Positions 52,004-61,155 of a stretch of 64,000 bases of DNA are shown here, one piece after another. The DNA lies in NCBI GenBank assembly GCA_004843345.1, contig CP039460.1, positions 1,721,001 through 1,785,000 on the forward strand. Direction: 5' to 3'. This DNA is from Acetobacteraceae bacterium (GTDB lineage: Bacteria > Pseudomonadota > Alphaproteobacteria > Acetobacterales > Acetobacteraceae). The notes beneath the pieces were generated by a model. That model was not told where the DNA came from. It saw nothing but the letters and a program-made list of their open reading frames with translations, and searched no databases. Positions within the stretch are counted from its first letter, which is position 1. Every line of letters starts with the position of its first letter. Made by a program: the position numbers and the translations under genes.

Positions 52004-54703
52004 TTAGAAAACGACATTTACACTCCCAAAGAATTCCCGTGGCGCTGCCCAGAACATATTCGGTGTTCCCGTATCATCATCATTTGGAGTTGCTTTAAGA
52101 GCGGCTGGCCCATAGGTGCCACCGATATATTCCTCTCCAAAAAGATTGGTGATTCCAAAATCTAATTTAATTCGCTCTTTTGAGTTACGGGGACCCAGCA
52201 GATAAGAGCCTGTGAGTTCAGAGCTCCAATAAGCTGGCGCTTTGACATCGCCTGTATAGGTGACAGAACGGGCGCTATTATAATTTACGTTAAAATTCCA
52301 AGAAAGACGGCCATTAGTATAATGAAGATTGGTTTTATACATATATCTTGGATAATAGATTTGTTGATCTCCTTTGATGGAAATAAAATCTTTACCCGAT
52401 TGAACAGCCCCATTGTCATAAACCGCATGGTTGTAGCTGAAGCTGTTGGTAAAATCTAAGACCCCTAAATAATCTGGAATATGAAACATTTTTGAAAGAT
52501 GCGCAGTCCCTGCCAGATCAACACCATCCATGGTTTCATTGCCAAGATTTAAATATTCGTTCCCTGCACCAACAATATTGTCGGAGGCAGAACGAATATT
52601 ACCTAAGCGGTTAATATAATCTGTATGGTAATAATCTACGGAAAAACCGAAAGGTTTACCGACATAACGATAGCCTACAACATAATTCCATGTCCGTTCA
52701 GGGCGTAGATTCTTTTGTTCTTCGTCAAAATTCGCTTGAGCGCTGTTAAAACCTGCTTGTGCAGATCCGAGAGAGTTCCAAGGCGCATAAGCGTCATAAG
52801 GGCGCATGTTTTCAGCTACGTCGAAATAGAGCTCATGCTTAGGCAGAAATTTCCAGTCATAGTTGAAATGTGGCAAAAAGGCATTTGCTGCCGTGAGGCG
52901 ACCATAGGCGGGACGGATTGAATTAGGTCCAAGCCCCCATGCACCTAGGTCGGCTCCACTTGGATTGACTGCCGTCATTCCGCCATTTGTTGTATCGACA
53001 AGAGATTTAAATCCATAGGTGAAAGTCATATTTCGGGCCATTTGAAAACCATCTTCAATGTAAAATTGAAAGATATTTGTTGTCCATTGGTTATGCTCGG
53101 TTTCAATTCCTGAGGAATCTGTGAGGCCAAAATCGTTATTTATGGGATCATTGGGCCCGAAAGCATGCAGTACGCGTGGCATATGGTAACGGTTATTTTC
53201 ATACCAGATTCCTGTTCTTAATAAATTGCGATGACCGAGTTGGAATTGAAAATTTTGGGTGACACCGACACGTCTGCCCATAATATGTTCATCATATTCG
53301 GCCATATCTACGCCCGCATTTCCGTTCATTGGTGGGGTCATTAACGTTGGGTTTGCGCCGCCTTCCCAGTTATCGGCTACTTGTCCATAGACTAATGAGC
53401 TGGATTTGATAGATGGGCTGATTTGGAAATCTCCACGTAAGGCCTCTAAATAGGTACGTTCAATTTGTGTACCTTGATAAGACAAATTACAAGCATCGGC
53501 GGCACTGACACCTGGTGGAAGATTCTGCGTATTACCACTTTGGCAGGCGGCTGCCCATGTTTGAGCCTGACCGTAATTGGGGTAGAAATTATGATCCCCA
53601 TAGCCAAGGGATTTAATCATATGTTCTGTATTTTCTGGATAGTTATATTGCGGTGCGTCCGACCAGTCAGAGGTTAAGGTAATTTTGCCGAAATTTGAAA
53701 CAGGTTGCACCAATTTGAAATTTTCGGTTTCTTCACGTTGAAAACCGCCACCTGTCCAGTTATTGGATTGATTGCGTAAAAAAGAAGCCTGAAATTTTGT
53801 GCCTGTGGGATTGAGAATACCGGAATCTAAGCGTCCAAAGGTGCGGTAGCCGCTGAAACTCCCAAAAAGTTGGCCAATTTTGGTGCCGAATTTGTTAGAG
53901 GGGTCTAATGTTTGATAGGTGACGGAACCCCCTAATGTTTGAACGGAAGGCGTGTCCAATGCGCCAGCCCCTTGGCTGGCGGTGACAGTTTGGATATTTT
54001 CCTGAATTTCGATTTGGTTGACATCTACACCAGATGATCCACCGAAGGCTTGGTCACCCATTGGAATTCCGTCCATGGTAAAACCAAGCTGACTTTTATC
54101 ATAGCCTCGAAGGTAGAAAGTACTGGCACCGGCGTCCAGACCTTGCGCATCAGAAGAAGCAAAGCTCGCTCCTGGTGTTGAGAGGGCGAGTGCTTCTAAA
54201 GGGTTTGTTCCCGCAACAAAATTTTCGAGTGTTTTGCGCCCAATGGTTGTTTTGGCATTTTGGGATTCTTCTGGATCAATATGGATACGGCGATGGCCAG
54301 AAACACCGAAATGTTCTGGTTTACTCCGAGCGCCATTCGTCCGTTTTTTTTTGATGCGGGGACTTCGGTCATTTGAAATAGGGACAAAGAATTTTTTATA
54401 GGTCGGGCCATTGCGGGGATCTTCTGGATCTGCTTTAGGCACAGGGGAAGGATTCGCAAAATAGCGCTTATAGGAAGGACTGTCGGCAAACGGTTTTTCC
54501 GCAGGGCGATCAGGAGTTTCATTTTCTCCTGTGGCTGCTCCGCTGAAAGAGGCTATTGGAGCAGAAGTCAGCATGCTTGGCGTTGCGTCATTTGTTTCCT
54601 GAGCTTGCAGGGAATGCAGAGGAATCAGGAAAGAAAAGGCACAAAGTGTCGGCGTAAAAACAAGTGTGCGCCGCAATATGAAGAATGCGGTGGAATTTTT
54701 CAT
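52004..54703 (-). CDS. TonB-dependent outer-membrane receptor
   Basis: An 899-residue receptor with a signal peptide (residues 1-35, ending HSLQAQE). After a ~120-residue linker the plug domain begins near residue 150 (GRKTLENFVAGTNPLEAL, LRGYDKSQLGFTMDGIPMG, IQTVTASQGAGALDTPS). The beta-barrel fills the rest and ends in Phe (SVNVVF), as outer-membrane proteins do. Such receptors import siderophores, cobalamin or other ligands using TonB energy. The ligand is not identifiable. It lies just outside the island and has no partner operon. Confidence 0.92.
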   Translation of the reverse strand: MKNSTAFFILRRTLVFTPTLCAFSFLIPLHSLQAQETNDATPSMLTSAPIASFSGAATGENETPDRPAEKPFADSPSYKRYFANPSPVPKADPEDPRNGPTYKKFFVPISNDRSPRIKKKRTNGARSKPEHFGVSGHRRIHIDPEESQNAKTTIGRKTLENFVAGTNPLEALALSTPGASFASSDAQGLDAGASTFYLRGYDKSQLGFTMDGIPMGDQAFGGSSGVDVNQIEIQENIQTVTASQGAGALDTPSVQTLGGSVTYQTLDPSNKFGTKIGQLFGSFSGYRTFGRLDSGILNPTGTKFQASFLRNQSNNWTGGGFQREETENFKLVQPVSNFGKITLTSDWSDAPQYNYPENTEHMIKSLGYGDHNFYPNYGQAQTWAAACQSGNTQNLPPGVSAADACNLSYQGTQIERTYLEALRGDFQISPSIKSSSLVYGQVADNWEGGANPTLMTPPMNGNAGVDMAEYDEHIMGRRVGVTQNFQFQLGHRNLLRTGIWYENNRYHMPRVLHAFGPNDPINNDFGLTDSSGIETEHNQWTTNIFQFYIEDGFQMARNMTFTYGFKSLVDTTNGGMTAVNPSGADLGAWGLGPNSIRPAYGRLTAANAFLPHFNYDWKFLPKHELYFDVAENMRPYDAYAPWNSLGSAQAGFNSAQANFDEEQKNLRPERTWNYVVGYRYVGKPFGFSVDYYHTDYINRLGNIRSASDNIVGAGNEYLNLGNETMDGVDLAGTAHLSKMFHIPDYLGVLDFTNSFSYNHAVYDNGAVQSGKDFISIKGDQQIYYPRYMYKTNLHYTNGRLSWNFNVNYNSARSVTYTGDVKAPAYWSSELTGSYLLGPRNSKERIKLDFGITNLFGEEYIGGTYGPAALKATPNDDDTGTPNMFWAAPREFFGSVNVVF

Positions 54704-55313
54704 TTAAAATAAAACCCGGCAATAGTATTCCCGTCTCTTGTCTTTGGTTAAAAAGACAAAAAGCTCAAAAGAATGGGGTAATTAATTTAAATAACAGCAT
54801 TTAATTTAGATAAAGGTCGCCCGTTATGCTTTTGAACGATGTCAAAGCATTTCAGAAGGAATTAAAATCTAAATTGTGAATTTTGGGGAAATGATTTGTT
54901 CCAAAATTTCTAGGCCGTTACAGCGAAAGGTGCAGTAAGGGTTAGACACACATTCGACATGATGGACAGCAGAGACTTCTACCGTCAGAGGCCATTAAAA
55001 AAGCAGAAATTTTGTGGGAAGAGAAAATGTGCTGAAGAGAAAACGCACGCAAAGAAGAAATCATTTAGATGATACCCTAAAAGCATCCTACCCGATTTGC
55101 CTTTTCCAGAGACAGAACCACGAATAAGAAGGGGATTTAAATTAACAGCAATCTCTAGCAGAAAGATAAAGTTGCCATGGTGAAGTTATATTAATGTGCT
55201 TATGGAGTGGAAACTCCAGTGGATAAGATTGCACAAACTTTTTTAAAAGAAAAGTCATTTATTTCTTTTCAAGAAGATTAAGCGGATTGGAGTAATGAAT
55301 AAGTGCTCTTTAC
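54704..55313. other. 610-bp gene-free region upstream of the TonB receptor
   Basis: I see no riboswitch consensus and no gene. A small hairpin (TGGAGT/ACTCCA near 55203-55216) and a 20-bp segment shared with 49113-49132 (TTGCACAAACTTTTTTAAAA at 55229) are the only structures noted. It should contain the receptor promoter. Confidence 0.4.
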
Positions 55314-56579
55314 TTAGTCTTTCGGCAGGGTAGGACGAAAGAGGACGAAGAAAATGGCAAAGATTAATCCAAAGAGGGTGGTATAGAGTGCTCCCATGCT
55401 GAGCGTCCCTGCAAAAAGGGAAACAAAAGGCACAAATTTTGAGGCAAATCCTTGTCCAATCGCACCAGCCGCATTGCTCCAGCCCATGCCGCTTCCTCTT
55501 TGCGTGGCTGGAAAGCGCAATGAGAGATAGGCAGGAATAATGGCAAAAACGCCAGAAGCGGCTAAGCCGACAACGAAAGAGGCCACAAGAATAATCCAAA
55601 AGGAAGTGGCTAGAAAATATGGGAATGAAATGAGAGCAGTGATGAAAAGGCAAATGAGAAAAATGGGCATCATGCCTTTTCTGCCTGTGTTAAAGCCCGA
55701 AATGATTTTTCCTAGAATAGACCCAATACAATAAACGGATACTGGCCAGAAAAGGTCGGTGGCATTCCATCCATGATCTGTTTTTAAAATGCTGGGATAG
55801 AAATTGAGAATGGCTGCTTTTGAAAAGGCAATGCTCGCCATTACAAGGACTGCCTGCCAGGCAGCACCTTGCGTTTCTGTTGCAAAGAGACTTGCTGGCA
55901 GCAGATTGTTAAGGAAAAATTGTTTTTTAGGCTTTGTATGAGACGTCTTTGAGGGAATGTGTGGGCGTTTTTGCCATTTTGGACTTTCTTTCGTGTGAAA
56001 ATAGATAAAAAAGCCAAGAAAAAGAGGAAAAATGCCACTCCAAAATAAAAGCCGCCAGCCAATGATTGAGAGAAGAAGGGCTTGAAATCCCGCAGAGGCC
56101 AGATAGCCGAACTCATATCCGAGCATCATGAGAGCAGATGCGCGGTCTCGAATAGTTTCAGGGACGGTTTCCATGAGTAAAGTAGCCGAGGCTGTCCAGG
56201 CAGATCCAAATCCCAATCCAAAGATAAATTGAAGGACAATGAGCTGCGTAACATTCTGTGCAAGCCCTGTGAGTCCTGTGAACAGACCAATCAGAATGAC
56301 TGATCCTAGGAAAGCAGGTTTCCGTCCAAAGCGGTCAGAAATCCACCCTCCACCAATACTGCCAGCCATGCGGCCAATGGCTTGAGCAAAAAGCACTGTG
56401 CCCATAGAAGCCATTGTGCAATGGAGATCTACGATAATATTGGGTAGGACAAAAATGAGTAAGGTTTGTGCAGAGGCATCCAAAAGCCAGCCAGCAAAGG
56501 CGGCGAAAATAACAGAACGCCAAGGCCAAAGCTCATGAAACGTTTTCGAAAATTTTTGGGCGGTTGTGTCAATCGTCAT
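55314..56579 (-). CDS. MFS transporter, metabolite:proton symporter type
   Basis: A 421-residue protein with 12 membrane helices. Motif A after TM2 (GGGWISDRFGRKPAFLGS) and the LLMETVPETIRDRASALMM loop identify a sugar/acid-symporter-type MFS. The central loop (residues ~205-235) is Lys/Pro-rich. It is divergent from hemA, with about 70 bp between the ATG at 56579 and the upstream part of the hemA frame. Substrate unknown (aromatic or dicarboxylic acids are typical for this subgroup). Confidence 0.88.
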   Translation of the reverse strand: MTIDTTAQKFSKTFHELWPWRSVIFAAFAGWLLDASAQTLLIFVLPNIIVDLHCTMASMGTVLFAQAIGRMAGSIGGGWISDRFGRKPAFLGSVILIGLFTGLTGLAQNVTQLIVLQFIFGLGFGSAWTASATLLMETVPETIRDRASALMMLGYEFGYLASAGFQALLLSIIGWRLLFWSGIFPLFLGFFIYFHTKESPKWQKRPHIPSKTSHTKPKKQFFLNNLLPASLFATETQGAAWQAVLVMASIAFSKAAILNFYPSILKTDHGWNATDLFWPVSVYCIGSILGKIISGFNTGRKGMMPIFLICLFITALISFPYFLATSFWIILVASFVVGLAASGVFAIIPAYLSLRFPATQRGSGMGWSNAAGAIGQGFASKFVPFVSLFAGTLSMGALYTTLFGLIFAIFFVLFRPTLPKD

Positions 56580-56708
56580 AAAGATGACTATATCGGCTAT
56601 TTTTAGAAAAAATCAAAATGATGTTAATTTTTCTCAATTTGTCGTAAAAATATGCGAATGCAGATTAAGAGCAACGGCTCAAGAGTTACGTTATTTAAAG
56701 GTCGATTT

Positions 56709-57917
56709 ATGGATTATGAGGGACAATTTCGTACAGCACTGGATAAGCTTCACGCAGATGGGAGCTATCGCTATTTCGCTGAATTAGAGCGGAAAGTCGG
56801 AAAGTTTCCACGGGCTTTCCATCACGGTATTGGCAAAGAGGTGATGGTTTGGTGTTCTAATGATTATCTCGGTATGGGACAGCATCCAACCGTTTTAAAA
56901 GCAATGCATGATTGTTTAGATAATAATGGCGCTGGTGCTGGTGGAACCCGTAATATTTCAGGAACGACGCAGGCTCATGTCGGGTTAGAGAAGGAATTGG
57001 CGGCGCTGCACGGAAAAGAGGCCGCTCTTCTCTTCAACTCTGGCTATCTTTCAAATTGGGTAACGCTTGGCACGCTCGGGGCACGTTTGAAAGATTGCGT
57101 TATCCTTTCAGATGAGCTTAACCATGCTTCCATGATTGAGGGCATACGCCATTCCAAAACCGAAAAATGTATTTTTAAACATAATGACCTTGAGGATTTA
57201 GAGGCAAAACTCAAAGCATTACCAAAAGATTGCCCCAAGCTGATTGCTTTTGAGTCAGTTTATTCCATGGACGGGGATATTGCACCGATTGAGGAAATTT
57301 GTGATCTCGCAGATAAATATGGTGCAATGACCTATATTGATGAGGTTCATGCGGTTGGCATGTATGGCGCACATGGGGGAGGCGTTGCACAGGAGCGTGG
57401 TCTTGAGCATCGTTTAACGATTATTGAGGGAACACTTGGGAAAGGCTTTGGCGTAACAGGCGGCTATATTGCGGCTTCGGCGGCTTTATGCGATTTTGTG
57501 CGTTCTTTTGGTTCAGGATTTATTTTTTCAACAGCGCTTCCACCAGCGGATGCCGCTGGTGCGTGGGCAAGTGTCCGCTATTTGCGTGAACATAATGAAG
57601 AGCGTGACGGACAAAAAAAATCGGTTGCTTATTTACGTAAAAAATTGGATGAAGCAGGGATTGCGCATTTAGCTAATCTTAGTCATATCGTCCCAGTTAT
57701 GATTGGGGATGCAAAGCTTTGCCGCCGTCTAACTGATACGCTTTTGACCCGTTTTGGGCATTATTTGCAGCCTATCAATTATCCAACTGTTCCCAGAGGT
57801 TTAGAGCGCATCCGGATTACGCCAGGTCCGCTTCATACAGAGGCAGATATAGATGATTTGGTAAAATCTCTTGTGACGCTTTGGGACGAGTATGGCTTGC
57901 CACGTCAGAAAAAATAA
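56709..57917 (+). CDS. hemA: 5-aminolevulinate synthase
   Basis: This 402-residue PLP enzyme condenses glycine with succinyl-CoA, the first step of the C4 heme pathway found in alphaproteobacteria. Key features: Lys245 ([13 protein letters not shown]) binds [13 protein letters not shown] (211-220) holds the Asp that contacts the cofactor, and [10 protein letters not shown] and [13 protein letters not shown] bind substrate. The frame opens at 56652, but family members begin MDYE..., so I start at the ATG at 56709 with AAAGG upstream. It supplies heme for the ccm system further right. cvpA follows 25 bp downstream. Confidence 0.95.
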   Translation: MDYEGQFRTALDKLHADGSYRYFAELERKVGKFPRAFHHGIGKEVMVWCSNDYLGMGQHPTVLKAMHDCLDNNGAGAGGTRNISGTTQAHVGLEKELAALHGKEAALLFNSGYLSNWVTLGTLGARLKDCVILSDELNHASMIEGIRHSKTEKCIFKHNDLEDLEAKLKALPKDCPKLIAFESVYSMDGDIAPIEEICDLADKYGAMTYIDEVHAVGMYGAHGGGVAQERGLEHRLTIIEGTLGKGFGVTGGYIAASAALCDFVRSFGSGFIFSTALPPADAAGAWASVRYLREHNEERDGQKKSVAYLRKKLDEAGIAHLANLSHIVPVMIGDAKLCRRLTDTLLTRFGHYLQPINYPTVPRGLERIRITPGPLHTEADIDDLVKSLVTLWDEYGLPRQKK

Positions 57918-57942
57918 TATCCTGTTGATTTAAAGGAAGAAA

Positions 57943-58620
57943 ATGTCCCCTGATACAGTCACGCTGGTTTTTGGACATCCATTAACGGCTTTGGAGATTG
58001 TTGCATTCCTCGTTTTAATATCCTCTATCGCATGGGGATTTATCAGGGGCATTAGCAAAGAGCTTTTTGGATTGACCTCATGGGTCGGGGCATCTGTGAT
58101 TACTTGCCGTGAGTATGAGATTTTTGTTCCATGGCTGAGCGATCATGCTTCCGCAGGTTTCTTAAATTCATGGTTAAGTGGGGGAGCTGTTTTTTTACTC
58201 TCTCTCTTTGCTTTTAATTTAGTCGGGCGTTGGATTGGACCTATTCTTCGCGGGTTTTTATCTCCGCCAGTCGATGCTCTTTTAGGCGCAGGATTTGGAG
58301 GCGTAAGAGGTTGGCTGATTCTGACGGTTCTTTATTTTATAGCATTGCGGACAGTGCCTGTTTTAACCCAGCAATATTTTCCAAAAGAGGGCTGGTTGGT
58401 TCAGGGATTACATTATTGTACGCAAATGTTTCATCAGTTAAATCCTGAATTTGAGAAAATCCAAAAACAAACCTCTCTCACGCCAGAAGCGTGGGATATG
58501 GATCATACGGCAAGAGCACTTTTACCCTCTATTCTAGGTGCTTCTGCTACTAAAACATCTGCGAAAGCACATGATAAGCAAAATTCTGAGAGTGTCGCCG
58601 TGGAAGAAGACACGGATTAA
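57943..58620 (+). CDS. cvpA: CvpA family membrane protein
   Basis: A 225-residue protein with four membrane helices (IVAFLVLISSIAWGFIRG, WLSGGAVFLLSLFAFNLVG and VRGWLILTVLYFI among them). The GFIRGISKELFGLTSWV segment matches the CvpA family (colicin V production). The C-terminal ~60 residues are soluble and acidic. It follows hemA on the same strand and its stop overlaps the convergent malic-domain gene by four bases. Cellular role is poorly defined. Confidence 0.87.
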   Translation: MSPDTVTLVFGHPLTALEIVAFLVLISSIAWGFIRGISKELFGLTSWVGASVITCREYEIFVPWLSDHASAGFLNSWLSGGAVFLLSLFAFNLVGRWIGPILRGFLSPPVDALLGAGFGGVRGWLILTVLYFIALRTVPVLTQQYFPKEGWLVQGLHYCTQMFHQLNPEFEKIQKQTSLTPEAWDMDHTARALLPSILGASATKTSAKAHDKQNSESVAVEEDTD

Positions 58621-59432
58621 GCATGAAATTCTTTTTCTAAAGCAATTTTAAGCGCTTCTTGCGAGAGAGGCGGGCAGCGTTTTTCTTTAACAGCTTCTTC
58701 TGCCATCGCAAGGGCGATGCTTCCCGAGATTTCTTCAAAATGTTTTTTATCTGGTAAAATGCCTTTTTCTTTTGAAATATTTCGGGGAGATTTCTGGGCA
58801 ATCATAACCGCAGCAGCTATCAGCATTTTTTTGCTGGCATCTTTGAGTTTAGCGACTTTTAACGCTGATGAAATAGCAGGCTGAATGAGCGCAGGATCAA
58901 GTGTAGAAAAAAGAACGTCTCTTGTTGTTGGACGATTTTCGTCCATATCGGTGCTTTTGATAGCAAGCGGTGGAAAAAGTGCGCCTGTGCAAATCATTGC
59001 ACGTCCATTTGTTGCTTTGTAAATGTCTTCAGCCGTTGCTTCGGCCTCTTTTAATGGTGTCGAGAGAGGAAAAATAATCGGAGAAGGGCTGTTTTGCCCC
59101 ATTTGCTTGAGAATATTTTCGGAAAAAACATTTTTTCCGCCAGAGATGCCAATGAGGGTGCTGGCGTGAAAATCTTTGAGAAGTTTAAGAAAGTCTGTTT
59201 CAAAAAAGTCCTCTTTTTTAAGAAGGCGAATATGTTGAAGCGTTTCGTTTTGAGGGAGACCTTGACGTTGAAGAAGAGAGGAAATCAATTCAGAAATTTT
59301 TTGACTTTTTTCCATTTCTCCAAAAATAACAATTTTTTCCTCTTTTAGAAGGCGTCCCGTACGGATAAGTGCGGCAAAGAATGCGCCTAAAGTCAATGCG
59401 GAGATCGCTTGAAAATTATTTGATATCGTCAT
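58617..59432 (-). CDS. stand-alone NAD-binding half of a malic enzyme
   Basis: A 271-residue protein matching only the C-terminal domain of malic enzymes: LTLGAFFAALIRTGRLL, STLIGISGGKNVFSENIL, PSPIIFPLSTPLKEAEATAEDIYKA (in parts), and NGRAMICTGALFPPL. The N-terminal catalytic domain with the Tyr/Lys active site is absent, and the Rossmann glycine motif GAGSA is replaced by FGEMEKS, so dinucleotide binding is doubtful. It is probably a degenerate or repurposed paralogue. It reads convergently with cvpA and precedes the ccm operon end. Confidence 0.65.
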   Translation of the reverse strand: MTISNNFQAISALTLGAFFAALIRTGRLLKEEKIVIFGEMEKSQKISELISSLLQRQGLPQNETLQHIRLLKKEDFFETDFLKLLKDFHASTLIGISGGKNVFSENILKQMGQNSPSPIIFPLSTPLKEAEATAEDIYKATNGRAMICTGALFPPLAIKSTDMDENRPTTRDVLFSTLDPALIQPAISSALKVAKLKDASKKMLIAAAVMIAQKSPRNISKEKGILPDKKHFEEISGSIALAMAEEAVKEKRCPPLSQEALKIALEKEFHA

Positions 59433-59459
59433 TGATCCTCTAAAAAATTAAATAAAATA

Positions 59460-60065
59460 TTATTGTGGATTTTCGGATTTTGCGGATTGGAGAAGGTACG
59501 CGGCTTCCCCTTCTTTTTCATGTGCTTGAGAGGCTTGCGTAAGGCGCATTTTGGCAATTTTTAGCCAAACAGGTTCTTCTGCAAGATCTCCTTGTTCAGA
59601 ATCACTTTCTAAAGCTTTGCTGTACAGGGCTTCAGCTTCTTTGGTGATGTATCCAGCTTTTTCTGTTTTTGCTTCGGCCAGTTCTGTGCAGGTTTCTGGT
59701 TTGAATGCAATGTTTAAAGAGTGTTGCCAATTCATAAGGGCAAGCTCCTGTGCATTACTGCGCCATTCAATTTCTGCCAAAAGACGGAATTTTTCCGCTT
59801 TCACGGTTGGATTTTCGGTTTGTTCCGCCTCTTCTTTGAGCGCTTGAAATGTTTGTAAAAGATGCTCTGGCAGGCTAGGGCGAAGTGATTGAATCCCACT
59901 TGGAATAGTGGGATTGCCTAAAAAAGCATAAATGACAAAGCCAATAATTGGGATTGGAGACAGGATTAGAAGGGAAAGAGGTGTTGTAAAAAAACTTTTC
60001 CCAGCACCGATAAAAAAGACCGTTAAGAGCAAAAGGAGTAAGAGAAATAGACCGAGAATAATCAT
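59460..60065 (-). CDS. ccmI: cytochrome c biogenesis protein CcmI-like
   Basis: A 201-residue protein: two N-terminal membrane helices (FLLLLLLLTVFFIGAGKSF and LSLLILSPIPIIGFVIYAF) and a C-terminal part with TPR-like helices (LLAEIEWRSNAQELALMNW, KEAEALYSKALESDSEQG). CcmI holds apocytochrome c for heme attachment by CcmF/H. It is about half the length of E. coli-type CcmI, so the large periplasmic TPR domain is reduced. Last gene of the ccm operon; overlaps ccmH by four bases. Confidence 0.75.
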   Translation of the reverse strand: MIILGLFLLLLLLLTVFFIGAGKSFFTTPLSLLILSPIPIIGFVIYAFLGNPTIPSGIQSLRPSLPEHLLQTFQALKEEAEQTENPTVKAEKFRLLAEIEWRSNAQELALMNWQHSLNIAFKPETCTELAEAKTEKAGYITKEAEALYSKALESDSEQGDLAEEPVWLKIAKMRLTQASQAHEKEGEAAYLLQSAKSENPQ

Positions 60066-60490
60066 TTTGTTTCTTGGGATCTAGAAAGATTTTTTCGGCG
60101 TAACAAGAGAAGACAAGCCCCAATGAGGCAACTTAAAAAGGGCGTTGACCAGAGAAGAAGGGAGTAACGTGACAGAGGGGGCGTTAGAAAAATAAAGTCG
60201 CCGTAACGCCGTTGCATCCATTCTAAAATTTCTGTTTCATTTTTGCCTTCTAAAACCTGTTTTCGGATTACGGTGCGAAGCGTTTTGGCTAAAGGCGCAT
60301 TACTCTCTTCAATATTTGCGTTTTGGCAAACAGGACAACGCAATTGTTCTCCAATTCGCTCTGCTAAATTTTCCTGTTCAATCGATGCCAGCTTCTCTTG
60401 GGGGCTTTCAACAGCGAAAGCTAAGAGTGGCATTCCAAAATACGAAGCAGAAAAGCAGAGCGAAAAGAGGACATAAGCAAAAAATTTCAA
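60062..60490 (-). CDS. ccmH: cytochrome c biogenesis protein CcmH
   Basis: CcmH reduces the apocytochrome CxxCH disulfide. Here 142 residues: a signal/anchor (residues 1-27), the redox motif LRCPVCQN with Cys52 and Cys55, the conserved RRYGDFIFLTPP, and a C-terminal membrane helix (WSTPFLSCLIGACLLLL). Lies between ccmG and ccmI on the minus strand, translationally coupled to ccmI. Confidence 0.93.
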   Translation of the reverse strand: MKFFAYVLFSLCFSASYFGMPLLAFAVESPQEKLASIEQENLAERIGEQLRCPVCQNANIEESNAPLAKTLRTVIRKQVLEGKNETEILEWMQRRYGDFIFLTPPLSRYSLLLWSTPFLSCLIGACLLLLRRKNLSRSQETK

Positions 60491-60502
60491 AACGACTCTT
60501 CT

Positions 60503-61123
60503 TTAGGGTGCAGGAAAGCTGGCAGTTTTATTGGGAACAAGAGAAGAGCCTTGCACTTCTTTTTGATTCTGGATGGTTGGCAAAATATGCAATTGGAAAT
60601 CTTCAAGGTCCAATGGTCCATTTGCATGCCATGCAATTTTGCCATTTGGCATAATTAGAAAAGATTCAGGAACGCCTGTTATTCCCCATGTTGCACCAAT
60701 TTCTCCTTCTGGGTCTTGGTTTAGTCGCTCAAAAGAAATGCCTGATTTCTCAACAAATTTTCTGCCTTTTGCAGGAGAATCCGTATAATCGATTCCCCAG
60801 AGAGCAATATTGTTTTCGAGTTTTTTTAAATTTGGCATTTCAGCAATGCATGGAACGCACCAGGAAGAGAAAAAGACCACTAAAACTGGTTTTTTTTCGT
60901 TTTTCAGATCTTGGCTATTAAAGAGTTTTTTATCTGTGGAAAGTGGCAGAGCTTCAAAATTAGGGACGGTACGAAGGGGCGAGGTGGCCGCAACCGCTCG
61001 AGGGTCATAATGGCCATTTTTGAGAGCGCCTAGGATCATCCAAAGGATGACAGCAAGAAGGAGCATGCCCGTGAGGGGGAGGAGGCGTCCAAAAAAGGAT
61101 CCGAAAGAAGAGGCAGTTTTCAT
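60503..61123 (-). CDS. ccmG: thiol:disulfide interchange protein CcmG/DsbE
   Basis: A 206-residue membrane-anchored thioredoxin (one helix, residues ~16-33). The active site is SSWCVPC with Cys89 and Cys92; WGITGVPESFLIMP gives the cis-Pro loop, and the GIDYTDSPAKGRKF insert is typical for CcmG. It reduces CcmH and apocytochromes in the periplasm. Part of the ccmC-D-E-F-G-H-I operon. Confidence 0.94.
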   Translation of the reverse strand: MKTASSFGSFFGRLLPLTGMLLLAVILWMILGALKNGHYDPRAVAATSPLRTVPNFEALPLSTDKKLFNSQDLKNEKKPVLVVFFSSWCVPCIAEMPNLKKLENNIALWGIDYTDSPAKGRKFVEKSGISFERLNQDPEGEIGATWGITGVPESFLIMPNGKIAWHANGPLDLEDFQLHILPTIQNQKEVQGSSLVPNKTASFPAP

Positions 61124-61155
61124 AGATCACACATAGGCATTAAGAGATAAGGAAG

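Noticed and set aside
54704-55254. Possible cobalamin or other riboswitch before the TonB receptor
   Set aside because: I could not find the conserved boxes of any known riboswitch class on the relevant strand.
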